A DNA stretch of 64,000 bases from JBBREP01 sp963716525 (lineage in GTDB: Bacteria > Actinomycetota > Acidimicrobiia > IMCC26256 > PALSA-610): assembly GCA_963716525.1 (NCBI GenBank), contig OY970315.1, positions 1,116,001 through 1,180,000 on the forward strand. Reading direction: 5' to 3'. The stretch's first letter is position 1. Each line of letters opens with the position of its first letter. The translations under genes and the position numbers were made by a program. The notes under the pieces were generated by a model that was not told the origin of the DNA, made no database searches, and was given only the letters and a program-made list of their open reading frames with translations. This document shows, one piece after another, positions 34,517 to 43,387 of the stretch.

Positions 34517-35666
34517 CTACTTCGCGAGCAGGCGGGGCTCCGGGATCGCCGTTTCGGGCCAGCGCTTGCGCGACTTGATCGACAGCTTGTGCATGAGCGC
34601 GATCGCCCCCGGGTCGTCGTCGCCCGGCCGGATCTCGATGGCGCCGTCGCGTTGCATCTGCTCCATGAGCTCACGGCCGGTGTCGGTGCGGATGATCGTG
34701 AGCGTCCAGTCGTTGAAGGCCCCGATACCGCCGGTGGAGATGTCGGCGTGCTCGGCCGCGAAGTCGGGGCACATCTTGCAGCCCTCGCGCTGTCCACGCG
34801 TGGCACTCCTTGAGCGGCACCTCGTGGTAGTCGCCGTTCTTCATCCAGATCTGGAACACGCCCTTGATGTTCATCTTGCGCATGTCCTGCTTCTTCAGGC
34901 CGTACTTGGCCTCGAAGAGCTCCTCGAAGATGGCGTCGTCGAACGTCTTGGAGCACAGCAGACCGATGTTGAGCGAGATCCGGCGCGCCACCTTGCCCGC
35001 CTTGCGCTGCTTCATCGCGGGCGGCGACGACGACTGGCACGACATGCCGACGAGCGCGATGCGTTCCTCACCCTTGTCGAGGTCGGCGTAGGCCATGGTG
35101 TTGGCGCTGTACGTGTAGCGCGAGCCGGCCGAGGCGATCACGTCGGCGCGGTTACGAGCGACTCCGGGGATCGCCTTCCACGACGAGCCATCGCCTTCGA
35201 GGTAGCTCACTAGCGCGGCGTCGATCACGTCGTGCTCGAGCGCGTACACGAGGATCGCCGACACGAGGCCGCCGTCCTGGCCCACGTCGTGCAGCTCCGG
35301 GTCGGCCGCCCGCGCCAGCACGATGTCCTGGAACACGCCCGAGGGTTCTTCGGCCGTGCGGGCCCGGCCGAAGAGGAAGCCGTCGATCTCCGGTTCCCAC
35401 ATGCCAAAGCGCGGGCACGCGCGCGTGCACGTGGTGCACGCCTTGTCGCCGTGCGAGCAGTCACGGGGGCCGCCATAATCGGCCTCGAGCTGCAGCGGCT
35501 TGTACACGCCGTTGGTGTCGTCGTAGCCGAGCACGTCGTGCGGGCACACGACCACGCACCCCGCGCAACCGGTGCAGAGCCCCGTGGTGACGACCTCGTC
35601 GTAGAGGTGCTTCCACGACGCGGTCCAGCGCTCACGCTTCTCGGCTGGTGCTTCGGTGGCGGTCAT
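34517..35666 (-). CDS. FrhB-type coenzyme F420-linked iron-sulfur flavoprotein (frame broken)
   Basis: About 383 residues of the F420 hydrogenase/dehydrogenase beta-subunit family. An N-terminal ferredoxin domain carries CTGCAGCVVVCPHD and CTTCTRACPRFG (two [4Fe-4S] sites). The FrhB domains follow (LVSAILVYALEHDVIDAALV, RYTYSANTMA, VGMSCQSSS). The frame breaks at about 34784-34794, after LKECHAWTAR. It resumes one base on as EGCKMCPDFAAEHADISTGG, the expected C-x2-C-P-D-F end, and stops at 34517. A missing GC in tcgcgctg accounts for it. Start at ATG 35666. It would pass electrons between F420 or ferredoxin and an unknown partner. Confidence 0.83.
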
Positions 35667-35769
35667 CCTCGTCCTCGCGGTCGTGCCTGCTCGGCCGGTC
35701 CATGCGACCGAGTGCGCCACGGTATCTCGGATGCCCGAATTGCGCCCATACGGCTACTGTTCGGCGCGC

Positions 35770-36636
35770 ATGGCGAAGATCGCCCGCATCCTCGAGCAAG
35801 GGCCGAGCTACTCGTTCGAGTTCGGCCCGCCGCGCACGCCCGAAGCCGAGGCGCAGTTCTGGGCGACGCTCGACGATCTGCGCACGCTGTCGCCGTCGTT
35901 CGTGTCGGTCACCTACGGCGCGGGTGGGTCCACCCGCGACACGACGCGCGGCATCGTCGTGCGCATCAACCGGGAGCTCGGCATCACGGCGATGGCGCAT
36001 CTCACGTGCGCAGCGCATACGCGGGTGGCGCTCGAGGAGCTCGTGGTGAGCTACCGCGACCTGGGTGTCGAGAACATCCTCGCGCTGGGCGGTGACCCGC
36101 CGGCCGGCTACGAGGGTCCGCCCGGCGAGCTCACCTACGCCACCGAGCTCGTCGAGCTGGTGCAGCGGATCGGTGACTTCTCCGTGGGAATCGCTGCGCA
36201 TCCGGAGCCGCATCCGCGCTCGGTCAGTATCGAAGCCGACCGTGTGCACACCGCCGCGAAGCTCGCGGTGGCCGACTTCGCGATCACGCAGTTCTTCTTC
36301 GAGGCCCGCCACTACTTCGATCTGGTCGACTCGGTGCGCAAGCTCGGCGTGCACAAACCGATCATCCCCGGGATCATGCCCGCCACGAGCATCGCCAACA
36401 TCGCCCGCATGTCGCAGCTCCAGGGCTCGGAGTTCCCCGAATGGCTCGCGACGAAGCTGCGCGCGGCCGAACCCGACGGCCCGGCCGCCGTGCGTGCCGT
36501 CGGTATCGAGGAAGCCACCAAGCTGTGCGAGGAGCTGCAGTCCGGTGGCGTGCCTGGCTTCCACTTCTTCACGATGAACCGCTCCACGGCCACTCGTGAG
36601 ATCTACGCGAACCTGGGCCTGGAACCGGTGGCGTAG
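35770..36636 (+). CDS. metF: Methylenetetrahydrofolate reductase
   Basis: A 288-residue FAD enzyme reducing 5,10-methylene-THF to 5-methyl-THF. Motifs in order: YSFEFGPPRTPEAE, FVSVTYGAGGSTRD, MAHLTCAAH, LALGGDPP and DFAITQFFFEA. The ATG at 35770 (MAKIARILEQ) matches the usual start; ATG 35731 is possible. The gene starts about 100 bases from the divergent FrhB-like gene. Since F420 can supply electrons in some actinobacterial and archaeal reductases, the pairing is suggestive, but a NAD(P)H-dependent enzyme is the default. Confidence 0.92.
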   Translation: MAKIARILEQGPSYSFEFGPPRTPEAEAQFWATLDDLRTLSPSFVSVTYGAGGSTRDTTRGIVVRINRELGITAMAHLTCAAHTRVALEELVVSYRDLGVENILALGGDPPAGYEGPPGELTYATELVELVQRIGDFSVGIAAHPEPHPRSVSIEADRVHTAAKLAVADFAITQFFFEARHYFDLVDSVRKLGVHKPIIPGIMPATSIANIARMSQLQGSEFPEWLATKLRAAEPDGPAAVRAVGIEEATKLCEELQSGGVPGFHFFTMNRSTATREIYANLGLEPVA

Positions 36637-36684
36637 CGCCACCAGCATCGAACTAGGCCACTACCGTCAGATTGGTGTGGACTG

Positions 36685-37251
36685 GTGGCCGTGAGACTGG
36701 GTCGCGCGCTCGGCTGGGGAACGGCAGTCGGCGGCGCTGCGGCCATGTTCGACCTTGTCGCTCGAGGGGCTTTGGTCGTCGATACCGGTATCGGACGTCG
36801 CCTCCGACCGTTGGGCCCGATCACCCTCGACATCGCGGCTCCACCCGACACGGTCTTCGATGTCATCGCGGAGCCGTATCTGCTACGCACCACGCGTGCC
36901 CTGGCGGCCAAGCTCGACGTGTGGGAGCGGGGCAGCGACATGGTGCTCGCCGCCCATCACACTCAAACGCGCTGGTTCAACACGACGACGGTCGAGACCG
37001 TCCGTTTCGAGCGCCCCACACGGGTGACGTTCCGGTTGCTACGCGGGCCGGTACCTCACGTGTTGGAGACGTTCGCGCTCGAGCCGATCGAATCGGGTAC
37101 GAGGTTCGAATATCGCGGCGAGCTCGGCACCGATTTCTGGGCCGTCGGGATCCGCTGGGGAAACATCGTGGCCGACAAGTGGGAGCTCACCGTGCGCGAG
37201 TCGCTCGAGAGCATCCGGACCGAGGCCGAACGACGCACCCGACACCGTTGA
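36685..37251 (+). CDS. SRPBCC-family protein
   Basis: A 188-residue START-like protein starting at GTG 36685 (36691 is an alternative). Residues 8-30 are hydrophobic (LGWGTAVGGAAAMFDLVARG), a possible membrane anchor. The lipid-binding fold then follows from LGPITLDIAAPPDTVFDVIA. Its stop overlaps the TTG start of the acyltransferase (gttga), so the two are translationally coupled. A role in handling a lipid substrate or product of that enzyme is inferred. Confidence 0.72.
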   Translation: MAVRLGRALGWGTAVGGAAAMFDLVARGALVVDTGIGRRLRPLGPITLDIAAPPDTVFDVIAEPYLLRTTRALAAKLDVWERGSDMVLAAHHTQTRWFNTTTVETVRFERPTRVTFRLLRGPVPHVLETFALEPIESGTRFEYRGELGTDFWAVGIRWGNIVADKWELTVRESLESIRTEAERRTRHR

Positions 37252-38270
37252 CCGCCCGAAGGGCCGAGGCCGAGCCCCGCGCGGCGTGCTGGAAACGGCG
37301 GGCGGTGACGATTCCGACGATGCTTGCGGCGACCCTCGTTGCCGTCGTTGGTTTGCCGATCCTCGCGCCGTCGTTCGTCGTCGCGGACCTCGCGCGGGCG
37401 TGTTGGCGTCTGCCGAGCGTGCGTGTGTATCTGTTCGCGACGCAGTACGCGGTCAACGACAGTGTCGAGATCCTCATCGCTCCGTGGTACTGGCTCCTCG
37501 CCGGTGCCGGTACTCGTCTCGACTCGCCGCGGTCGATTCGCCGGCACCAACGCGTCCAGGAATGGTCGGTCGCGCTGCTCGCCCGCCGCGCCGAGCAACT
37601 GCTCGGCGTCCGGGTCGAGGTCGATGACCAATCGTTGGAAGCGCTGGCGACCGCGCCCGCGATCGTGCTCTGCCGCCATGTCAACGTGCTCGACGCCTCG
37701 CTTCCGTCGCTGCTCTACCAACGGACCGGTATCCGGATTCGCGCCGTTATCATGGCCGAGCTCCTCGCCGACCCCGGATTCGACCTGCTCTACCGCCGCC
37801 TCGGATCGATCTTCATACCGCGCGACATCGGCGTCGACGCACGCAACGCGATCCACGATCTCGCGACCACGCTCGACCGTTCTACCGTCGCGGTCATATT
37901 CCCCGAAGGCCGCCTCTTCCGCACCGACGCCCTCGAGCGCGCCCGAGAGAGGATCGCCGCGTCCGACTCGAGCCGCGTGCGCCAGCTCGATGGGCTCCGC
38001 CACGTGCTTCCGATCCGACCCGGAGGTGTAAACGCGCTCCTCGACGCGGCGCCCGGCGCCGATGTCGTCGTGATCGCGCACGCCGGTCTCGACACCTATT
38101 CAGACTTCCGATCACTCGCCCGCCATGTGCCACTCACGACACCGCTCCGGGTTACCGCGTCGCGCATCCCCCGCGAAGCAATACCGACCGATCCGATCGA
38201 GCGCAACCACTGGCTCGACCACACATGGCAAGGCGTCGATGACTGGATCGACACCCACCGCAACCGCTAA
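37248..38270 (+). CDS. PlsC-like lysophospholipid acyltransferase
   Basis: About 340 residues from a TTG at 37248 overlapping the upstream stop; GTG 37305 is an alternative (321 residues). An N-terminal membrane segment (MLAATLVAVVGLPILAPSFV) precedes the acyltransferase core. Motif I is CRHVNVLD (H-x4-D), motif III FPEGRLFR (F-P-E-G-x-R), and a substrate region GSIFIPRDIG lies between. The enzyme would transfer an acyl chain to a lyso-phospholipid or related acceptor at the membrane. It is the last gene before the degraded patch. Confidence 0.85.
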   Translation: MTARRAEAEPRAACWKRRAVTIPTMLAATLVAVVGLPILAPSFVVADLARACWRLPSVRVYLFATQYAVNDSVEILIAPWYWLLAGAGTRLDSPRSIRRHQRVQEWSVALLARRAEQLLGVRVEVDDQSLEALATAPAIVLCRHVNVLDASLPSLLYQRTGIRIRAVIMAELLADPGFDLLYRRLGSIFIPRDIGVDARNAIHDLATTLDRSTVAVIFPEGRLFRTDALERARERIAASDSSRVRQLDGLRHVLPIRPGGVNALLDAAPGADVVVIAHAGLDTYSDFRSLARHVPLTTPLRVTASRIPREAIPTDPIERNHWLDHTWQGVDDWIDTHRNR

Positions 38271-38344
38271 TAGTGCCCCGACCATTCCGCCAGCGAGAAG
38301 CGCCCGATCGGCAGATTCGCGCTGGCTCCGCTGCCCAATCCCTT

Positions 38345-38860
38345 TCATTTTCCGGGGAGGTACCACGCCCACCCGCGTACCGAGAGTTGGTTGGTGCCGT
38401 CGCCGAAGCAACATGTTGCGCCCCAGCCGAGGAGACCGGTACCGGTTGCAGCGGTGTAGTCGCCGCTTGTAAGCGCAAGCGATAGTTGCGACCAGTGCAT
38501 GGTGGTCGGATCGAACAACGCTGACGAGCCGCAGGAGTCGAAGGCGATGACCTTCGCGTTTTGCAGTTCGAGCGCGTGCTGGCCGCCCTCACAACCGTGA
38601 AGCGGCGGCGCGGCCACGATCTCCCAGCGCCCGATTCGCGGATCGAACACTGACGTTGATCCGTTTCCCATCTCCGGCCCGGGTCGCCAGCGGACTAGCA
38701 GGCCACCCGCGGTAGCCGATGCCATGCCTTCTGAGGCCCGCGGTTCGGGGTCGGGCGGCGCGATCCGCCACGCGGGGTCGCGCACCGAGCGATACGCGAC
38801 GGTCGCGGTGGCGACGGCGAAGATGAAGCGGCCGCTACTGAGCAGCCGTTGATCATCTGC
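38345..38860 (-). pseudogene. Kelch/galactose-oxidase-like repeat fragment
   Basis: About 170 residues that read as coherent protein only from roughly 38860 down. They include AVATATVAYRSVRDPAWR, VFDPRIGRWEIVAAPPL and ALFDPTTMHWSQLSLAL, each ending in the W-x-x-L/V pattern of kelch or similar propeller blades. There is no acceptable start upstream: the first in-frame GTG is at 38785, and the frame above 38860 looks non-coding. It is probably a C-terminal remnant, or a gene with an indel near 38860. Base composition is lower in GC than its neighbours. Confidence 0.5.
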
Positions 38861-38873
38861 GCACGCGCGGCAG

Positions 38874-39401
38874 CTATGGCGCCGTCGATGCCGATGCCGA
38901 CTTGGAGGAGCTTTCGCCTCCGATCGGAGCGTGGCAGTCGGCGACAAGCCATCGCCCACCGTGAACTGCGTAGGTAACCCAATTGTCATTGCCGACGACA
39001 TTCGCTGGCAGGTCATACTCGACCAACGCGTCGCCCTGGCTAGCCGTCACATTACGCACGAGCACGTCCTCGATCTTGATTCGATCCACCGGTCGTCCGA
39101 CGTGCTTCGCGATGAGCGCCCGCTCCGTGCTCAAGAAGGCGCTAACGATCCGTTGCGGCTGCGTCGTTCCTGTGTTGTTCGCGCACTCTGGGCCTTGCAG
39201 TGCACGAATGTCGTCGGGCGATCCGACCAGAAACGCGCGAGCCCAAGCCTCAGCAGTCGCCTTCAGGCTGGCCGTCGAGGTTCCAGCGCGAGGCAAGGAA
39301 AGCCGAACTGCCTGCGACTGCGACGAGTTCCCGCTGCTGCATCCGACGACGAACGCGGCGGCGCCGAACAACACCAGGAACCGATCAATCCGACGAACCA
39401 C
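38874..39401 (-). CDS. Putative lipoprotein
   Basis: A 175-residue protein from GTG 39401. Its signal (VRRIDRFLVLFGAAAFV) ends in the lipobox VVGC followed by SSGNSSQ. The mature part has SLKATAEAWARAFLVGSPDD and VVGNDNWVTYAVHGGRWLV, consistent with an NTF2/SnoaL-like small domain. It ends in a serine-rich tail that abuts the kelch fragment. It could be an N-terminal part of a once longer protein. Surface location inferred; function unknown. Confidence 0.6.
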   Translation of the reverse strand: MVRRIDRFLVLFGAAAFVVGCSSGNSSQSQAVRLSLPRAGTSTASLKATAEAWARAFLVGSPDDIRALQGPECANNTGTTQPQRIVSAFLSTERALIAKHVGRPVDRIKIEDVLVRNVTASQGDALVEYDLPANVVGNDNWVTYAVHGGRWLVADCHAPIGGESSSKSASASTAP

Positions 39402-39447
39402 ACCACCATGCTTGCAGATCCGCGCGTGTGACAGCGCTCGATGCCAG

Positions 39448-39690
39448 TCATTCTGACTGTTGTGCGCTGCGGGGTGGCGCATTGACGATGAGCCGCACGC
39501 CGTCGGGGAGCTCGAAGAACGCCGATCCGGCGCCTGGTCCCCACGTCAGCACCGCGGCACAGGCGATGCCGAGTATTGATTCCCAGAACTGCACGTCGCG
39601 ATCGAGGTCATCAGAGAATCGACCGAGACTGATAGGACGACTGCCACGACCGGAGGGTATTCGCACAGTGACGCGAGGCGCACGGTGCAC
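39448..39690 (-). pseudogene. Truncated VOC-family fragment
   Basis: Up to 80 residues. RPISLGRFSDDLDRDVQFWE, then AFFELPDGVRLIVNAPP, matches the first half of a glyoxalase-like VOC module with nothing of the second half. The ATG at 39690 lies inside the integrase fragment, and true similarity starts only at about 39650. This looks like a junction where one broken gene was joined to another. Confidence 0.45.
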
Positions 39691-39953
39691 AGACGGCGGG
39701 CGATCGTGGCGCGGCCTCGGCCAGTGGCTTCGAGGTAGCGACCGAACGCTTCGATGTGCACACGACGCGCGTCGAACAGGCCGACACGAGCTGCGGTGCA
39801 GTAGCTCGCGTATTGGCGGACATTGAGGGCGTCGGCCTCGAACGTGACCCCGGAGTACCCGGCGAGGAACCCCGCGAGCGCGTAGCCCTCAGTGCCGGAG
39901 AACGGGTCGGTCTCGATGATGGCGGGCAGGAACGATGGTTCGGGAACAGACAT
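39660..39953 (-). pseudogene. Tyrosine integrase core-binding domain fragment
   Basis: From ATG 39953, residues 20-95 match the N-terminal SAM-like (core-binding) domain of phage-type integrases: YALAGFLAGYSGVTFEADAL, then HIEAFGRYLEATGRGRATIA and RRLCTV. After about residue 97 similarity stops, and the VOC fragment begins in another frame. The catalytic R...H-x-x-R...Y domain is absent, so it cannot recombine DNA. It lies about 330 bases beyond the 3' end of tRNA-Ser(CGA), where integrases of tRNA-targeting elements normally sit. Confidence 0.65.
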
Positions 39954-39957
39954 GACA

Positions 39958-39989
39958 GACCTCCAGGCAAGTAGATAGGGCTGGAGGTC
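39958..39989 (-). promoter_or_regulatory. Hairpin covering the integrase-fragment ribosome-binding site
   Basis: gacctccag (39958-39966) pairs perfectly with ctggaggtc (39981-39989) around a 14-base loop. On the minus strand the second arm contains the GGAGG ribosome-binding site six bases before the ATG at 39953. Folding would hide the site, the layout of a translational control hairpin. It could equally be a recombinase-binding inverted repeat. Confidence 0.4.
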
Positions 39990-40014
39990 GCGTCGGCGTC
40001 ACCGGGCACGCGGC

Positions 40015-40188
40015 TCAAATCGGCGCGCGTGACGCCGGGCCGGGGATGTGGACCTTGTTTGCCTCGCGCTTCGACACTCCGGTGAGCGTCCGGCGGACAT
40101 ACTCGTCGTTCCCGGCGGCGTCGAGGCCCGCGTAGACAACGAGCTGAAAACTGACGGTGCCGTCCTTCGACTTTCGGGCGCGGATCAC
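40015..40188 (-). pseudogene. Integrase arm-binding (N-terminal) domain fragment
   Basis: A 57-residue frame from GTG 40188: MIRARKSKDGTVSFQLVVY, then AGLDAAGNDEYVRRTLTG and VSKREANK. This is the arm-type DNA-binding domain found at the very N-terminus of many actinobacterial tyrosine integrases, usually followed by the core-binding domain. A stop comes at 40015. The core-binding piece restarts at 39953 in another frame. The two pieces are probably one broken integrase gene or two overlapping remnants. Confidence 0.6.
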
Positions 40189-40233
40189 AAACTACGCATC
40201 TCGTTCCATGCCACGGCGTTGGTGACACGGCAA

Positions 40234-40276
40234 GGCCTGGTGAGAGCCGAGCGCAGAAACCGGCTCTCACCAGGCC
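40234..40276 (-). terminator. Perfect 16-bp inverted repeat behind tRNA-Ser(CGA)
   Basis: ggcctggtgagagccg (40234-40249) is exactly complementary to cggctctcaccaggcc (40261-40276), with an 11-base loop. It starts six bases after the 3' end of the tRNA gene on the minus strand. Its position makes it the likely terminator of the tadA-tRNA transcript. No clear U-tract follows. Confidence 0.65.
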
Positions 40277-40282
40277 CGTTTA

Positions 40283-40370
40283 TGGCGGAGGGAGTGGGAT
40301 TTGAACCCACGGTGCCCGGAGGCACAATGGTTTTCGAGACCATCCGATTCGGCCGCTCTCGCATCCCTCC
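40283..40370 (-). tRNA. tRNA-Ser(CGA)
   Basis: An 88-base class II tRNA with encoded CCA. The acceptor GGAGGGA pairs with TCCCTCC before discriminator G. The anticodon loop CTCGAAA (stem ATGGT/ACCAT) gives anticodon CGA, reading UCG. The long variable arm (TGTGCCTCCGGGCACC) and TGGGTTCAAATCCCA arm are typical of tRNA-Ser. It lies 10 bases after the tadA stop, on the same strand. Confidence 0.95.
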
Positions 40371-40380
40371 GGTGGCGATG

Positions 40381-40860
40381 CTAGAGGGTGGCCCCACCCC
40401 GCCGGGTCTCGAAGAACGTCTCGAGCAGCGCCACCGCCTCGCCGGCGCGCACCCCGTGATGCACGGGGCACTCGTGGTTCAGCCGGGGATCCGCGAGCAC
40501 GTGATAGCGCGACCCGCACGCACCGGCCTTGAGGTCGGCGGCACCGAACACGACCGCGCCGATCCGGGCCGCGGCGGCCGCACCGGCGCACATCACGCAC
40601 GGCTCCAGCGTCACCACGAGCACATGGCCGTCGAGGCGCCACGCGCCGACCGCGGCGGCCGCGGCCCGGAGCGCGAGCACCTCGGCGTGCGCGGTTGGAT
40701 CGCGGTCGACCTCGCGCCGGTTGTGCGCCCGGGCCACGACGAGGCCGGGATCGTCGAGCCGCGCGACCACCGCACCGATCGGCACGTCGTCGTGCTCGAG
40801 GGCGCGGCGCGCCTCCTCCAGCGCGACGGCCATCAGCCCGTCGAGCGCGGCACCGTCCAT
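40381..40860 (-). CDS. tadA: tRNA-specific adenosine-34 deaminase
   Basis: A 159-residue cytidine-deaminase-fold enzyme that makes inosine-34 in tRNA-Arg(ACG). Zinc and catalytic residues are in HAEVLAL (H-A-E) and PCVMCAGA (P-C-x-x-C). The conserved DDVPIGAVV and the C-terminal LLETFFETRR, needed for tRNA binding, are present. It sits between the copper monooxygenase fusion gene (22 bases upstream) and tRNA-Ser(CGA). Confidence 0.9.
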   Translation of the reverse strand: MDGAALDGLMAVALEEARRALEHDDVPIGAVVARLDDPGLVVARAHNRREVDRDPTAHAEVLALRAAAAAVGAWRLDGHVLVVTLEPCVMCAGAAAAARIGAVVFGAADLKAGACGSRYHVLADPRLNHECPVHHGVRAGEAVALLETFFETRRGGATL

Positions 40861-40882
40861 CGCGGATCCGTCGTGCGCGCGA

Positions 40883-43163
40883 TCAGCCCTGGTTGTCGGG
40901 GATGATCGCGTAGGTAGCGAAGCACATCTCGTCCTCGGTGCCCTCCGCGAACACGATGTACTTCGGCGGGCGGTTCGGATCGAGCGACCGGTCCCAGCTG
41001 CAGTCCATGCGGACCGTCTCGCCCGCGTCGACGTGGAACGGGTGCGCGAGCGCGTAGTTCAGCTGCCAGCCGAAGTTCCACTGCGGGATGTCGAGCAGGA
41101 TCTTGCTGTGCGGCGTGCCGGGATCGAGCGTGAGCCGGAACGTCTTGCCGAGCGTGTGCTCGTGCCCGAACACGCTCACCAGCGTGCCCGACTCGGGCAC
41201 GTTGTAGGTGCAGGACGAGGACGCGATGCCGTCGTGGAAGGTGGCCGCGAGCTCGTCGGGCGTCTTGCTGCACAGCAGGAGCAGCCCGGGCTCGATGACC
41301 CCGCCGGCCGGACCGTAGAGCCTCGTGTCGTCAGCCAGCGCGGCGCTGCGGTCGCACAGCGGCGCGCTCGATTGGCTGGCCAGGCACGGGATCTCGACCG
41401 GGCCGACCGGGTTGATGATGTCGATGCGCTGGAGCTTCTCGGTGCCCGGTTCGAGCTGGAGCTTCACCGACGAGCGGTCGAGCACGGGCGTGAGGTCGTA
41501 GTGGTAGTGGATCTGCAGCACGAGCGCGTCACCCGGCTGCAAGAGGATTCCCGAGTGGAGCGGGTAGATCGTGGGGTCCTGGCCCGGCACCCAGCCGGCG
41601 ATCAAGCCCGGTTGCGTGCTCAGCGCCGGCGCGCCACCGCCGCCCCCGAAGTGCTGGCGGCCCTGCCGGTCACCGTGGCGGGCCGGGGTGGCACCTTGGG
41701 GCACCATCGACGTCGCGCCGGAGGCCGACGCGTACTTCGCCGTCGCCTTCTGGATCTGGGCCGCCTGCGCGGGCGTCGGGTTCGGCAGGCTCAAGCTGCC
41801 GTAGCACGTCCACCCGGGCTTGCCGTCCTGGCCGCCCGCGATCTCGCCGGTGGCCGCCTGCTGCGCGTTCACGTGGAAGATCTGCGCGTGGTGGATCTCC
41901 TCCACCTTGTCCGGCACGACTTCGTAACCGGTCAGCCAGGTGGGCTTGGTGATGTGGGGATCGAGCACGAAGCAGCGGTAGTCGTTGGGTACCGCGAGCG
42001 AGCCCTTGTACGGCTGCGTCATAGGCAGCACCTTGTCGGGGCGCGGGTGGGCCACGTACGGACCCGGCAGCGGCGTCATCTTCGTGGACGCCGGTACGTC
42101 GAGCGGGCCGCCTGCGTTCGCCCACTGCTCGATGATCGAGATCGACTTCTCGTCGAGCGTCTTGGAGTGCGCGAGCGGAATGCCCTTGTCGGAGGCCGGC
42201 CACGGCGGCATGTACTTGGCCCGCACGACGGCGCCGATGCCGTCGGCGACCTGCGCGGCGTCGCCTGCGGTGTCGAGTTGCCAGTGCGCGGCACCCACCT
42301 GGCCGGCGTTGTGGCACGACGCGGCAGTTCGCGCGCAGGATCGGCATCACTGCGGTCTTGAACGACGGGCTCGGACCCGTGTGGTGTGCCGCCTTCGGCA
42401 CCGGCACGGTGGTGGGCACGTCGTAGTGCGATGGATCTTCGGCGACGAGATGCATGGTGAGGGTGACGGCGTCGTCGGTGCTCACCATGCCGACGAGCTC
42501 GATCGGGCCGACGCCGAACTGCGACATCTTCACGTGGGTGACCGCGGTGGCGTTCAGCGTGCCGTTCGCCACCGTGCCGGTGACGTCCCACGTGACGGGC
42601 CGCTGCTTCTGGGCCACCTTCAGCACGCCCACGAGCTGGAAGTGGTAGGTGTGCCCTTCGACCAACTTCGCGGGCAGACCGGTGAGCATTGTGGTGTTGA
42701 GGTAGGCGAAGCGGTATGTGTGCGAGCTCAGATAGCCCTTGCGAATCTGCGCGTCGCGCAGGTTGTTGTCGGAGTGGAGCTGCTCGACGTTGACGACGAT
42801 CTCCCCGACCCGGCTCTGTGCCGGCGTGGCTGCGTTCAGTGCCAGATCACCGGCGATGCCGTTCGTGACGCCCTTCGCCGTGTGCACGCCCACGCCGAAC
42901 AGCTTCTCCTTCACCGTGTACTGCACCGACGACTTCATGGGGTCGATGCGGTAGACGCGCTCGCCCGTGCTGGCCACGAGGTGCGGCGCGAGCGGTTGGG
43001 TGAACGCGACGTTCGAGGTGGCGTACTTCGCGGGCACCGAGCCGTTGAGCCGGCGCCACACCACCACGGCGCCTACGGCCATCACGAGCACGACGACGCC
43101 GAGCGAGCAGAGGATCCAGTGACGGCGAACGAAGCCCTTCTCGCGGCGAGGGGCAGGCGTCAT
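40883..43163 (-). CDS. YceI - cytochrome c - copper type II monooxygenase fusion (frame broken)
   Basis: About 760 residues. Start ATG 43163; residues 15-40 are a membrane anchor (WILCSLGVVVLVMAVGAVVVW). Residues about 60-270 are a YceI-like lipocalin fold (YRIDPMKSSVQYTVKE, then KMSQFGVGPIELVG). FKTAVMPILRANC begins a cytochrome c-type domain, and the frame breaks at about 42317-42328. Removing one C gives C-A-S-C-H then NAGQVGAAHWQL and AKYMPPWPA, a heme domain. The last 400 residues resemble copper type II ascorbate-dependent monooxygenases: EEIHHAQIFHV, LQIHYHYDL, FGHEHTLG and TEDEMCFATY. All three parts would face outward. Substrate unknown. Confidence 0.75.
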
Positions 43164-43387
43164 CTCGGTTGGACGCGGATCGTTCCTCGCCACGAAGGGA
43201 CCCCCTGGTCGTGCCCACGCCGGTTTGCACTGGCCGTGCAACTGTAACCGGGCGGCGCCGGAATCGCATAGCCCCTGGCGAAACGCCGGTCAGGCGAACT
43301 GCGGGAGCCAGGTGCGGGTGGACGCGAGGATGTCGTCGCGTGGCGCGAGCAGCGTGTCGTGGTCGAGACGGCCACGCCCTCGTCCGG

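Noticed and set aside
38271..40282. Second attachment site (repeat of the tRNA-Ser 3' end)
   Set aside because: No copy of the tRNA 3' sequence was found at the far side of the degraded patch.
43290..43387. Extra C-terminal coding stretch ending TRTWLPQFA on the minus strand
   Set aside because: It reads like protein but has no start and lies beyond a normal EAL-domain end.
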